From SSF53 sp036170535 (GTDB lineage: Bacteria > Spirochaetota > Leptospiria > Leptospirales > Leptonemataceae), in assembly GCA_036170535.1 (NCBI GenBank), contig JAVHPJ010000237.1:15809-79808 (forward strand): a DNA stretch of 64,000 nt, given 5' to 3'. Positions 44,479-51,918 of this stretch are shown in pieces (within the stretch, counting starts at the first letter, position 1; every line of letters starts with the position of its first letter). A model generated the notes under the pieces. The model saw nothing but the letters and a program-made list of their open reading frames with translations, was not told the origin of the DNA and did not search any database. A program made the translations under genes and the position numbers.

Positions 44479-45426
44479 ATGTCGGAGAGCTATTTTCAAA
44501 ATAACCGGATCTGCCGGATGCTGGGCGTCAAACACCCGATCATCGGCGCGCCGATGTTTCTGGTTTCGTATCCCGATCTGGTGACCGCGGTTTCCGGGGC
44601 GGGCGGAATCGGTTGTTTCCCGTCCGCGAATTATCGCACGATTGAAGCGCTGGACGCGGGCATTCAGGAAATTCGCAGTCGGACGACGCATCCGATCGGC
44701 GTGAACATTATTCTGCGCGAGGATCACAATCCCCGGTGGCGGTCGCAGTTCGAAACGGCGCTGAAAAACAAAGTCGAGTTGATAATCTTCAGCCTGGGCG
44801 TAAAACGCGACGTGGTTCGCGAAGCGCGCGCCGCCGGCTCAAAGGTTTTCTTTGACGTGACAACTCTCAAACACGCGCGACTTGCCGCCGCTTCGGGCGT
44901 GGACGCCGTCATTGCCGTTGCGCAGGGCGCCGGCGGTCACGCCGGTTCCATCACGCCGTTTACCCTGATTCAACAGATCAAAGCAGCCGTGGAGGTCCCC
45001 GTCATCGCAGCCGGCGCAATATCCAACGGCGCTCAGATGGCGGCGGCGCTGTGCCTGGGCGCGGACGCCGTGTACGTGGGCACGCGACTGATCGCCACGC
45101 CGGAAGCGCAGGCGAGCGAGGATTATAAGCGCATGATCCTGGATGCAAGTCCCGAAGACATTATCTACAGCGAAAAGGTATCCGGCATTCCGGCCAACTG
45201 GCTCAAAGACAGTTTTTCGCGCTGGGAGAAAACTCAGGCGGAAGGCGGAGACGACGGCGACGAAATGAAACGCTGGCGCGATATCTGGTCGGCCGGGCAG
45301 GGCGTCGCGCAAATTGATGCGATTGAGCCGGCCGGCGAAATTATCCGGAAGATGGCGGCGGATTGCGCGGAAACGTTGCGGCGTTTGAGCGGGGATCTGG
45401 TCGACGCCGCCGGAGCGGCAAAGTGA
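44479..45426 (+). CDS. nitronate monooxygenase / NAD(P)H-dependent flavin oxidoreductase
   Basis: 315 residues. It is a TIM-barrel FMN protein of the 2-nitropropane dioxygenase family: KHPIIGAPMFLVSYPDLV at the start, NIILREDHN, AGGHAGSITPF and VIAAGAISNGAQM. It oxidises nitronates or acts as an enoyl-ACP-reductase-like flavoprotein. The gene is 46 bases downstream of the nitroreductase gene on the same strand, so it is probably co-transcribed and under the same TetR control. Confidence 0.88.
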   Translation: MSESYFQNNRICRMLGVKHPIIGAPMFLVSYPDLVTAVSGAGGIGCFPSANYRTIEALDAGIQEIRSRTTHPIGVNIILREDHNPRWRSQFETALKNKVELIIFSLGVKRDVVREARAAGSKVFFDVTTLKHARLAAASGVDAVIAVAQGAGGHAGSITPFTLIQQIKAAVEVPVIAAGAISNGAQMAAALCLGADAVYVGTRLIATPEAQASEDYKRMILDASPEDIIYSEKVSGIPANWLKDSFSRWEKTQAEGGDDGDEMKRWRDIWSAGQGVAQIDAIEPAGEIIRKMAADCAETLRRLSGDLVDAAGAAK

Positions 45427-45487
45427 GCGCTGACGGCGCTTAAGACGGCGTTAGTAAATATTAATCGAGCGGACGCCGACGAACGGC

Positions 45488-45532
45488 TTCGTCCTGCAAC
45501 GTAGCAAAATTATGCGGACGACGCAGGACGAA
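45488..45532. terminator. inverted repeat between convergent genes
   Basis: Perfect 10-bp arms TTCGTCCTGC (45488-45497) and GCAGGACGAA (45523-45532) around a 25-base loop. No clear T-run follows. It probably terminates the flavoprotein operon and the convergent chalcone-isomerase-like gene. Confidence 0.5.
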
Positions 45533-45541
45533 CCCGGGACT

Positions 45542-46072
45542 TCAGGGCATGCGCGACAGCAGAGCCGTCGTAAGGCCCGGTTGGTCAATGCTGCCGAACC
45601 AGATCGACCAGGTGGCCTTCATAAAGTCCACTCCGGCGACGCTGGCGCTGCGTCCTTTGTAGGTGCAGGTCGTGGTCTTGTTCGCCGCATTGTAGCTGAT
45701 CGAAATGGTTTCGTCCTTCGCGAGATTGCCCGTGAGAACGCTGAACAGTTGATTGCCCTGGGGGATGGCTGCGCCGCGACCATTGCGCGTGTAAGCCTCG
45801 CGAATCGCACCGACGATTTTTTCCGCTTCCACGTCGCGCATCATCTTGAGGATGAAGCGTTTGTCTTGATCGGCGTTTAACACGGCCTGCGCGTCTTTGG
45901 CCGGCAGGGTTCCGCGCATCTGGTGCGTGATGTAGTAGACGTTGACGCTGACAAAAGCGATCTTCTTGACGCGCACGCCGCCGCCGGTCGTCACCCATTC
46001 CGCGCCCTGGGCCGCCAGAGTTCCCGCCATAAGCAGCGTTGCCAGCGCAACCGCCAGTTTTCGTTTGAACAT
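45542..46072 (-). CDS. chalcone-isomerase-like exported protein
   Basis: 176 residues from the ATG at 46070-46072, with GAGGGG upstream. A signal peptide (LAVALATLLMAGTLAAQGA) is followed by a chalcone-isomerase-like fold with VRVKKIAFVSVNVYYITHQM, FILKMMRDVEAEKIVGAIREA and a C-terminal TWSIWFGS. In bacteria, this fold is non-enzymatic and probably binds fatty acids or haem in the periplasm. The small exported-protein gene next to it (46176) may be in the same operon. Confidence 0.8.
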   Translation of the reverse strand: MFKRKLAVALATLLMAGTLAAQGAEWVTTGGGVRVKKIAFVSVNVYYITHQMRGTLPAKDAQAVLNADQDKRFILKMMRDVEAEKIVGAIREAYTRNGRGAAIPQGNQLFSVLTGNLAKDETISISYNAANKTTTCTYKGRSASVAGVDFMKATWSIWFGSIDQPGLTTALLSRMP

Positions 46073-46175
46073 GCTCTTTTCCCCTCGTTTATGCGGACTC
46101 AGCCGCTGGTTTTGTCCGAGCGAGGCGCGCCGCCAATCGCCCGTCGAGCCCGATTTTTTGCGCGAGGCGGCCGGG

Positions 46176-46586
46176 TTATTCGAAGTCGGCGTCCGCCCCA
46201 ACGCCGGCCGGGATCAGGCGCCACGCGGAACTCTGGTGCATGCCGCCCGGCGCCATGCTGCTTGTATAGGTATAACGCAGGCGCAGGGTCGCGCCGGGGG
46301 CGAGGGCGGCCAGCGCCGCGCGGTCGCGCGACAGCAGGCTCTGCATTTCCGTGCGCCCGCCAAACTCTTCGCAATGGCGATTGCTGTGGCCGCGCTGATC
46401 AAGAATCTTAATAATGGTGAAGCCCGTTGTGCGTTTAAACAACTCCCCGTCGCTTTCAACGGATTCAGCTACGGAATCGACTCTCACCGCGAGGTCGCAA
46501 CGGGCGTAATAGGAGGCGTGCAGGGGACCGGACAGCGCGCCGGCCAGCAGTCCGACCAGCGCGCCGGCGAATAATCCGCGTTTCAT
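46176..46586 (-). CDS. small exported protein of unknown function
   Basis: 136 residues. A hydrophobic N-terminus (KRGLFAGALVGLLAGALSGPL) is a signal peptide or anchor. The rest has two Cys (YYARCD, NRHCEEF) that could form a disulfide and a beta-rich C-terminus (LRLRYTYTSSMAPGG). I recognise no family. It is on the same strand as the chalcone-isomerase-like gene 103 bases downstream and 47 bases from glyS. Confidence 0.6.
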   Translation of the reverse strand: MKRGLFAGALVGLLAGALSGPLHASYYARCDLAVRVDSVAESVESDGELFKRTTGFTIIKILDQRGHSNRHCEEFGGRTEMQSLLSRDRAALAALAPGATLRLRYTYTSSMAPGGMHQSSAWRLIPAGVGADADFE

Positions 46587-46633
46587 ATAGTTTGAGACGC
46601 GGCTTCGCCGGCAAGGTTCGCTGGATTTACGGC

Positions 46634-48049
46634 TCAGACCGCGAGGCGCGTCGCCAGATAAGACTTGAGCTCGCTGATCTTAACGCGCGCCTGGGACGTT
46701 GAGTCGCGCTCGCGTACGGTTACGCAGTCGTCGTCTTTGGTTTCGTAGTCGACGGTAATGCAATAGGGCGTGCCGAGTTCGTCCTGGCGGTAATAACGCT
46801 TCCCGATTGATCCGGAATGATCCAGATCCACCGGCCACAGGCGCGACAGATCCTTGTGAATCGCTTCCGCAATCTCCGGCAGGCCGTCTTTTTTCACCAG
46901 GGAGAACACGCCCGCTTTGACCGGTGCAAGACGCGGATGCAGTTTTAAGACCACGCGCTGATCTTTTTCGCCGGGTTTTTCGACTTCATAGGCGTCGCAC
47001 AAAAACGCTAAAAAAAGCCGATTTACGCCGAGCGCAGGTTCTACGACGTACGGCACGTATTTTTCGTTGGTTTCGGGATCGGTATAGTCGAGGTTCTTGC
47101 GCGCGTGAGTGATGTGCTGCTTGAGATCGTAGTCCGTGCGCGAAGCAATGCCCCACAGCTCGCCCCAGCCAAAGGGGTACTGGTATTCGATATCCGTGGT
47201 GCCTTCCGAATAGAATGCCAGTTCCTCTTTTTCGTGTTCGCGCAGTCTGAGGTTGGCGTCTTTGAGCCCCAGGTCTTTGAGCCACGCGACGCAGAAAGCG
47301 ACCCAGTGATCGAACCACTGCTTTTGCGTGCCGGGCTTGCAGAAAAATTCCATCTCCATTTGTTCGAACTCGCGCGTGCGAAACACAAACTGGCGCGCGA
47401 CGATCTCGTTGCGAAAGCTCTTGCCGATCTGGGCCACGCCAAAGGGGACCTTTACGCGACAAGAATCGACAATGTTACGAAAATTTATGAAGATTCCCTG
47501 GGCGGTTTCGGGGCGCAGGTAGACTTCCATGTCCGCGCCGGCGGCGGCGCCCATGCGCGTCGAAAACATCAGATTAAATTGACGCGGCGTGGTGAAGGAG
47601 CCCTTTGTGCCGCAACTCGGGCACTGCAGTTCTGCGCTGTGTTTTTCAAAATACTCGACGATGTCCGCCAGCTTGAGGCCTTCGGTTTTGACGCCGCGTT
47701 GATCTTCCAGATACTGATCGGCGCGAAAGCGCGCCTTGCACTGCTTGCAGTCGATCAGCGGATCGCTGAAACTGGAAACGTGGCCGCTGGCGACCCAGAC
47801 CTCCGGGTGCAGCATAATGCCGCTATCCAGGCCCACGACGTCGCTGCGCGAACTTACAAAGGCGCGCCACCATTCGTTTTTGATATTGCGCAGCAGCTCC
47901 GCGCCGTATGGGCCGTAATCGAAGGTGTTCGAAAGTCCGCCGTAAATATCCGATCCCGGGTAGACGAAGCCGCGGCGCTTGCAGAGCGCGACAATGTCTT
48001 TCAGTGAATCTTCGATTTTGGGTTTTTTCCCTTCGGTCTTCTCGGCCAT
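46634..48049 (-). CDS. glyS: glycyl-tRNA synthetase, dimeric type
   Basis: 471 residues from the ATG at 48047-48049, the size of the alpha2 form found in spirochaetes, archaea and eukaryotes. It has GLSNTFDYGPYGAELL near the start, a Cys-cluster insertion (CKQCKARF, CPSCGTKGSF), class II motif 2 around FRNEIVARQFVFRTREFEQME, and a C-terminal anticodon-binding domain. It charges tRNA-Gly. The longer frame to 48088 adds no conserved sequence. Confidence 0.95.
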   Translation of the reverse strand: MAEKTEGKKPKIEDSLKDIVALCKRRGFVYPGSDIYGGLSNTFDYGPYGAELLRNIKNEWWRAFVSSRSDVVGLDSGIMLHPEVWVASGHVSSFSDPLIDCKQCKARFRADQYLEDQRGVKTEGLKLADIVEYFEKHSAELQCPSCGTKGSFTTPRQFNLMFSTRMGAAAGADMEVYLRPETAQGIFINFRNIVDSCRVKVPFGVAQIGKSFRNEIVARQFVFRTREFEQMEMEFFCKPGTQKQWFDHWVAFCVAWLKDLGLKDANLRLREHEKEELAFYSEGTTDIEYQYPFGWGELWGIASRTDYDLKQHITHARKNLDYTDPETNEKYVPYVVEPALGVNRLFLAFLCDAYEVEKPGEKDQRVVLKLHPRLAPVKAGVFSLVKKDGLPEIAEAIHKDLSRLWPVDLDHSGSIGKRYYRQDELGTPYCITVDYETKDDDCVTVRERDSTSQARVKISELKSYLATRLAV

Positions 48050-48172
48050 GGCGAAATACAGGGCGCAGCGCGCGGCCCTCTGCGACAAGGCTTTTCCCGA
48101 TCTGCATTGTGTAATCGCTCTGTCTTCGCATCGCGCTTGCCCTGCCCGAGCCCTCGGGACATCCGGACCTGT

Positions 48173-48949
48173 ATGCAGAAAAAGCGTTCCGCTGCGGCTC
48201 GGACAAATCGGACAGGTGCGCGCAAGTCGACTCGCAAACCTGTGAAAAAAACCGGCGCCCCGCGCGGGGCCGGTCGGCGCGTCTCTGCGCGCCGCACCGC
48301 GGGTCGGCCGACGCCGCTAGAAGCGGGAACGCTGCAGCTGGTCGGCGAGTGCTTGCGACGCAGCGCCGAGCTTGCGCCCTCGATCGAACGGGTGATCGGC
48401 GCGTCGCTTTATGAATTCTGGGTGCAGGGCCGGCGTAAGGCGCAGGGCGAGAGCTTGTCCGCACGTCTGCAGCGCTGGCGCCGGCAGCGCCTCGAACGCG
48501 GCGCGACGCCCGGAGGGGCCTGGCGCTACGTTTTTCACGATAACGAAATTGATCTGGAGCACGGACGCGATCGACGGATGATTCGCATCGACATCGGTCC
48601 AGGCGGCCGCAAGGACGCCTTCACGCCGATGGCCTTGCGTCGTTATCTTACGGGCGCCCGTTCGCCCTGGCGCGAGTTTCCGGAATTGCAGCGCGCGCTC
48701 GGCGGCCTGAACGAACTCGACGAGTCGGTCCTGCATAAGGTCTGCGAAAGTCTGTTGAAAAAGGGACTGGTGGAGCGCGCCGACGAACGCCTTGCGCGGT
48801 TGGTTGAGTCGAACTTGCGCCGCGACGCCCAGGGCCGCCTGATCTTTACTTTGCCGGCGGATACCGCGGAGCAAGACCTGGTGGATCTGCCTCTGGCCTT
48901 TCGCCTTGTGCTGACCGAGAGCGGACGGCGTTACGCAGAACGTGCATGA
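48173..48949 (+). CDS. basic uncharacterised protein, first gene of a membrane operon
   Basis: 258 residues from the ATG at 48173 (MQKKRSAAARTNRTG). The first ~50 residues are an Arg/Lys/Ala/Thr-rich tail like that of nucleic-acid-binding proteins. The body is soluble and charged with no motif I recognise (YEFWVQGRRKAQGESLSARL, RYVFHDNEIDLEHGRDRR, DESVLHKVCESLLKKGLVER). The last part might be a winged helix. The stop overlaps the next start by four bases (ATGA), so it is coupled to the zinc-ribbon/rhomboid gene. Confidence 0.65.
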   Translation: MQKKRSAAARTNRTGARKSTRKPVKKTGAPRGAGRRVSARRTAGRPTPLEAGTLQLVGECLRRSAELAPSIERVIGASLYEFWVQGRRKAQGESLSARLQRWRRQRLERGATPGGAWRYVFHDNEIDLEHGRDRRMIRIDIGPGGRKDAFTPMALRRYLTGARSPWREFPELQRALGGLNELDESVLHKVCESLLKKGLVERADERLARLVESNLRRDAQGRLIFTLPADTAEQDLVDLPLAFRLVLTESGRRYAERA

Positions 48950-50037
48950 ACTGTCCGAATTGTTACAGCGCCCTGGTCCGCGTCGAATCCAGCGCGGGTT
49001 GGCTGTGGGCTTGCAGCGCGTGCGCCGGGCGCTTGACGGCTTTGCCGGTTCTGCGGCGCCTCAGCTCAAAACATTTCGTCAGTCGCTTGTGGCGCAATGG
49101 TCTGCGTGCGAATGTTCGTGCGTCGCGGAATTGTCCGATTTGTCTGAATCCGCTCACTGTGGCGACCGACGAACGCCTGGCGGCGGACATTTGCGCGCAG
49201 TGTTTTTTTGTGTGGTTCGACGGCGGCGAGCTGGGCGAGGCGCACAGGGCCGCGCGCGCCGAGACGGACCTTTCCATCCCGCTCGAAATTGAGGAGACTC
49301 CCGACGATGCGGCGGAGCGACACGAAGTCGAGTTGCAGACGATTGCCGAACAGCAACGACAAATCGACGCGCTCAAGCGAAAACTGCACGAAACCAGGCG
49401 CAAGACTTATATCGCGGCGCCTGCGGGCTGGCGAAAGTTGGCCCATTTGTTCGGTCTGCCTTATGAAACTGGCGCTGAACAACTGGAGCGCGCCCCGTTT
49501 TTGACCTGGGGATTGGCGGCCCTGATGCTTATTGCTTCGGTTGCGACGCTGCTTGCGACCGAGGTTTCTGCGCCGGTGCAGCCCGACCTCATGGATCGTA
49601 TTCTCGCCGTCGTGGCGCAACCCACCTGGCTGTCCCTGGGGCTCAATCTGTATCTGTTCCTGATCTTCGGAGACAACTGTGAAGATGTTCTCCGCCGAGT
49701 TTTGTATCTGAGCTTGATTGCCGCCAGCGCCGCCCTGTATTCAGCCTTGACGGATTTCTCGCTCCATTCTGCGGGCGCCGCCCCGCTGCTCGGCGGCATC
49801 ATCGGTTTTTATTGCATGCGCTTTCCCTATGCGCGCATTGCGTTCGCCGCTCCGTTGTACCGCGGCGCGCCCTTTTTTAATGCGCCCGCATGGCTCTTCG
49901 CGTCGCTCTGGTTCGCCCTGCAGGCTCTGGGCGACTTAAGCCCGCTTGGCCGATGGTTGGGCGAACCCTCGCTGCTTGCGCTGGCGGCGACGCTTGTGTT
50001 CGGCGGAGTCGCTGGATTTTTCGCGCGCGGGGGCTGA
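48946..50037 (+). CDS. zinc-ribbon protein fused to an inactive rhomboid domain
   Basis: 363 residues. Two zinc-ribbon units open the protein: CPNCYSALV...CSACAG (1-30), then CPICLNPL...DICAQCFFVWFDGGEL (65-95), the latter like TFIIB-type zinc fingers. A ~60-residue Glu/Gln-rich coiled segment follows. The remainder is a six-helix rhomboid core: NLYLFLIFGDNCEDVL, then GAAPLLGGIIGFYCMRFPYARI where GASG is expected, then PAWLFASLWFALQ. The catalytic Ser is Ala, and I see no catalytic His in the last helix. So it is a pseudoprotease that probably binds membrane helices. Confidence 0.78.
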   Translation: MNCPNCYSALVRVESSAGWLWACSACAGRLTALPVLRRLSSKHFVSRLWRNGLRANVRASRNCPICLNPLTVATDERLAADICAQCFFVWFDGGELGEAHRAARAETDLSIPLEIEETPDDAAERHEVELQTIAEQQRQIDALKRKLHETRRKTYIAAPAGWRKLAHLFGLPYETGAEQLERAPFLTWGLAALMLIASVATLLATEVSAPVQPDLMDRILAVVAQPTWLSLGLNLYLFLIFGDNCEDVLRRVLYLSLIAASAALYSALTDFSLHSAGAAPLLGGIIGFYCMRFPYARIAFAAPLYRGAPFFNAPAWLFASLWFALQALGDLSPLGRWLGEPSLLALAATLVFGGVAGFFARGG

Positions 50038-50112
50038 ATTCCCCGCCGCCGCAAAACGTTTCTTCCAGGATTGTATTGACCCCGGGCCCGGAAACGATCT
50101 CCTTAACGCAGC

Positions 50113-51432
50113 ATGTCTCGCTCCGGGCTTCCCTATGCGACAGTGATTCCGCCGGCGTGGCGCGCGCTGGCAGTGTTGGCGTGTCTGGGCGGTTTTCTGG
50201 CGGCGCCCGTATTGTGGCCCGCGATCATCTGGATGTTGTACCCGCGATCGCGGTTCCTGCGCAGCTTCGCCCTTGCGGCCGGCCTCTTGCAGGCCTTCGG
50301 CCTCGCGCTTACGGCCCTCCTGCGCTTGCCAGGCTACTTTTTTCTTATCCCGATCGAGGGCGTCGCGCTCGTCACAACGGATCAGCTGCTCGGCGAGATA
50401 TTTTCCAATGAATCGGCGGCGTTGTTGCTCATGCTTGCGCTCGGAAGCTTGACGCTGCCGTTGCTCGCCTTTCCCGGTCTGGCGGCGGCGGAGCGGCGCG
50501 GCCCGCGCAGGCTGCGCGCAAGCGGACGCGACATTGTATTCGCCTTTTTGATTGCGCTCGCCGGCGCGCCGTTTCTCTTTTATGCAAAAGGACTGTGGAC
50601 CGGGGCGGCGGCGGGCGGCGGGTTCCCGGGACTGGACGCCTTGCGTTTTCGCGACGATCCCTTTCTACTTTTGCCCGGTCACTTTATTCTGGTCGCGTGC
50701 ACGGCGCTCGCGATTCTCGCAATTCAGGGGAAGACCTTTTTATATTATCCGGCGCGCGAGGCCTTTATACAGTTGCAACGCGATCACCGCCGCACCGGCG
50801 CGGACCGCCTGCGCGGCGCGCTCTGGCGCGCCCGGCTGGCGCCAGGCTGGGGGCAAATCTATGCGGGCGAGGGTCTGGCCGGGCTCGCCTTGCTGAGTTT
50901 ATTCGCGCTCCTGCTGTTGTTTTTCTGGATGAGCGTCGGCTTTGTTTATGGCCGTCTGGTCGAGGACATCCCCGGGCTGAATCCTAACTTTTCCTGGTAC
51001 TTTCTTACGCAGTTGGGTTTGCGCGGCCATGCCGTGAGCGATGAACAGTTGCGCGCCATTTTTGGAGACTGGCGCGTCCTCGCGGGACTCGGCCTGGCTC
51101 TGGCAGCCTGCTATGCGCTGTCCATCTTTGCAACGCGCTGGCGCTTTGCCGAACCGCGGCGGCGTTTCTTTTCCCGCGCCGTCGCCTCTTCGGCGCTCCT
51201 GCACGTGATACCAGCGGCGATCGCGCTCTTGATTCCCGTGACCGTCCTGCCCAATCTGCCGCCGCCGGCCGAGCCCCAATCGGAACCGCAGGAGGTTGAG
51301 CTTTTCATTCCGCAATCGTTTGATGCCGAGGCGACGGACGAATTGAACGATTCGTCGCCTTCGGGAGACGAAGGCGACGCGACGACCCTTGCCGCGGCCG
51401 AGCGCGCGCCGGTCGACCCCCCGCGCAAATAG
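50113..51432 (+). CDS. polytopic TonB-like membrane protein, N-terminal part, ends at an in-frame TAG
   Basis: 439 residues to a TAG at 51430-51432. About eight hydrophobic segments (LPYATVIPPAWRALAVLAC, AALLLMLALGSLTLPLLAF and others) are followed by a final helix SSALLHVIPAAIALLIPVTV. After it comes a Pro/Glu-rich segment (LPPPAEPQSEPQEVELFIP), the usual stalk of TonB proteins. After the TAG the same reading frame remains open for 161 more codons to a TonB-like C-terminal domain, ending at 51918. It therefore looks like one 602-codon gene broken by a stop, unless the stop is read through or is a sequencing error. Confidence 0.65.
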   Translation: MSRSGLPYATVIPPAWRALAVLACLGGFLAAPVLWPAIIWMLYPRSRFLRSFALAAGLLQAFGLALTALLRLPGYFFLIPIEGVALVTTDQLLGEIFSNESAALLLMLALGSLTLPLLAFPGLAAAERRGPRRLRASGRDIVFAFLIALAGAPFLFYAKGLWTGAAAGGGFPGLDALRFRDDPFLLLPGHFILVACTALAILAIQGKTFLYYPAREAFIQLQRDHRRTGADRLRGALWRARLAPGWGQIYAGEGLAGLALLSLFALLLLFFWMSVGFVYGRLVEDIPGLNPNFSWYFLTQLGLRGHAVSDEQLRAIFGDWRVLAGLGLALAACYALSIFATRWRFAEPRRRFFSRAVASSALLHVIPAAIALLIPVTVLPNLPPPAEPQSEPQEVELFIPQSFDAEATDELNDSSPSGDEGDATTLAAAERAPVDPPRK

Positions 51433-51918
51433 CCGGACCGCGGTCGGGCCGCCGCGGAGCGCGCTGGCGATCTGGCGCCAGCGCGGGCGACCGGCGGCGC
51501 TGAACATGACGCCGCGCAGCCGGATCAGGAGTCCGATGGCGATCAACTGCAGGGCGAACGTCGCAAACAAACCTACAGCAATTATCTCTCCGTGAAAATT
51601 CGCGCTCCAGAAGACGATCTGCACTTCTGGGAAAATTTGCCCCAACCTTATCATGCGGTCTTTGAGTATAAGATCTCGCGCGAAGGACGCGTGAGCGACG
51701 TTCGGGTCGTGGAGCCGTCCACTTCGCCCGCGGCCGATCGCTTAACGATACGCTTGATCGAGTCGATGGGGCGCGTGTTGCCGCCGCCGGCTGAGAAAGG
51801 CGTAATAGTGACGGAATTATTCTGGAACACCGGCGCGGGCGATTCAAGCTTGCCGACGGAACTCAAGCGCGCCCTATCGACGCAGTTTGACGGCCGAATC
51901 ATAGAGCCGCTCGAATGA
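51433..51918 (+). pseudogene. C-terminal TonB-like domain, same frame, after the TAG
   Basis: The frame runs from 51433 with no other stop. It shows a Gln/Asp-rich linker (TGGAEHDAAQPDQESDGDQL), then KQTYSNYLSVKIRAPED, a typical entry to a TonB C-terminal domain. The domain itself follows: PQPYHAVFEYKISREGRV, VVEPSTSPAADRLTIRLI and LPPPAEKGVIVTELFWN. A GTG at 51592 could start a 108-residue fragment, but it would cut the linker. The stop overlaps the PrsW gene start by four bases (ATGA), which strengthens the case that this frame is translated. Confidence 0.7.

Noticed and set aside
51592..51918. Independent small TonB-domain gene starting at the GTG
   Set aside because: The frame is open and linker-like from 51433, and the upstream protein ends in a TonB-type stalk, so a broken single gene explains the region better.
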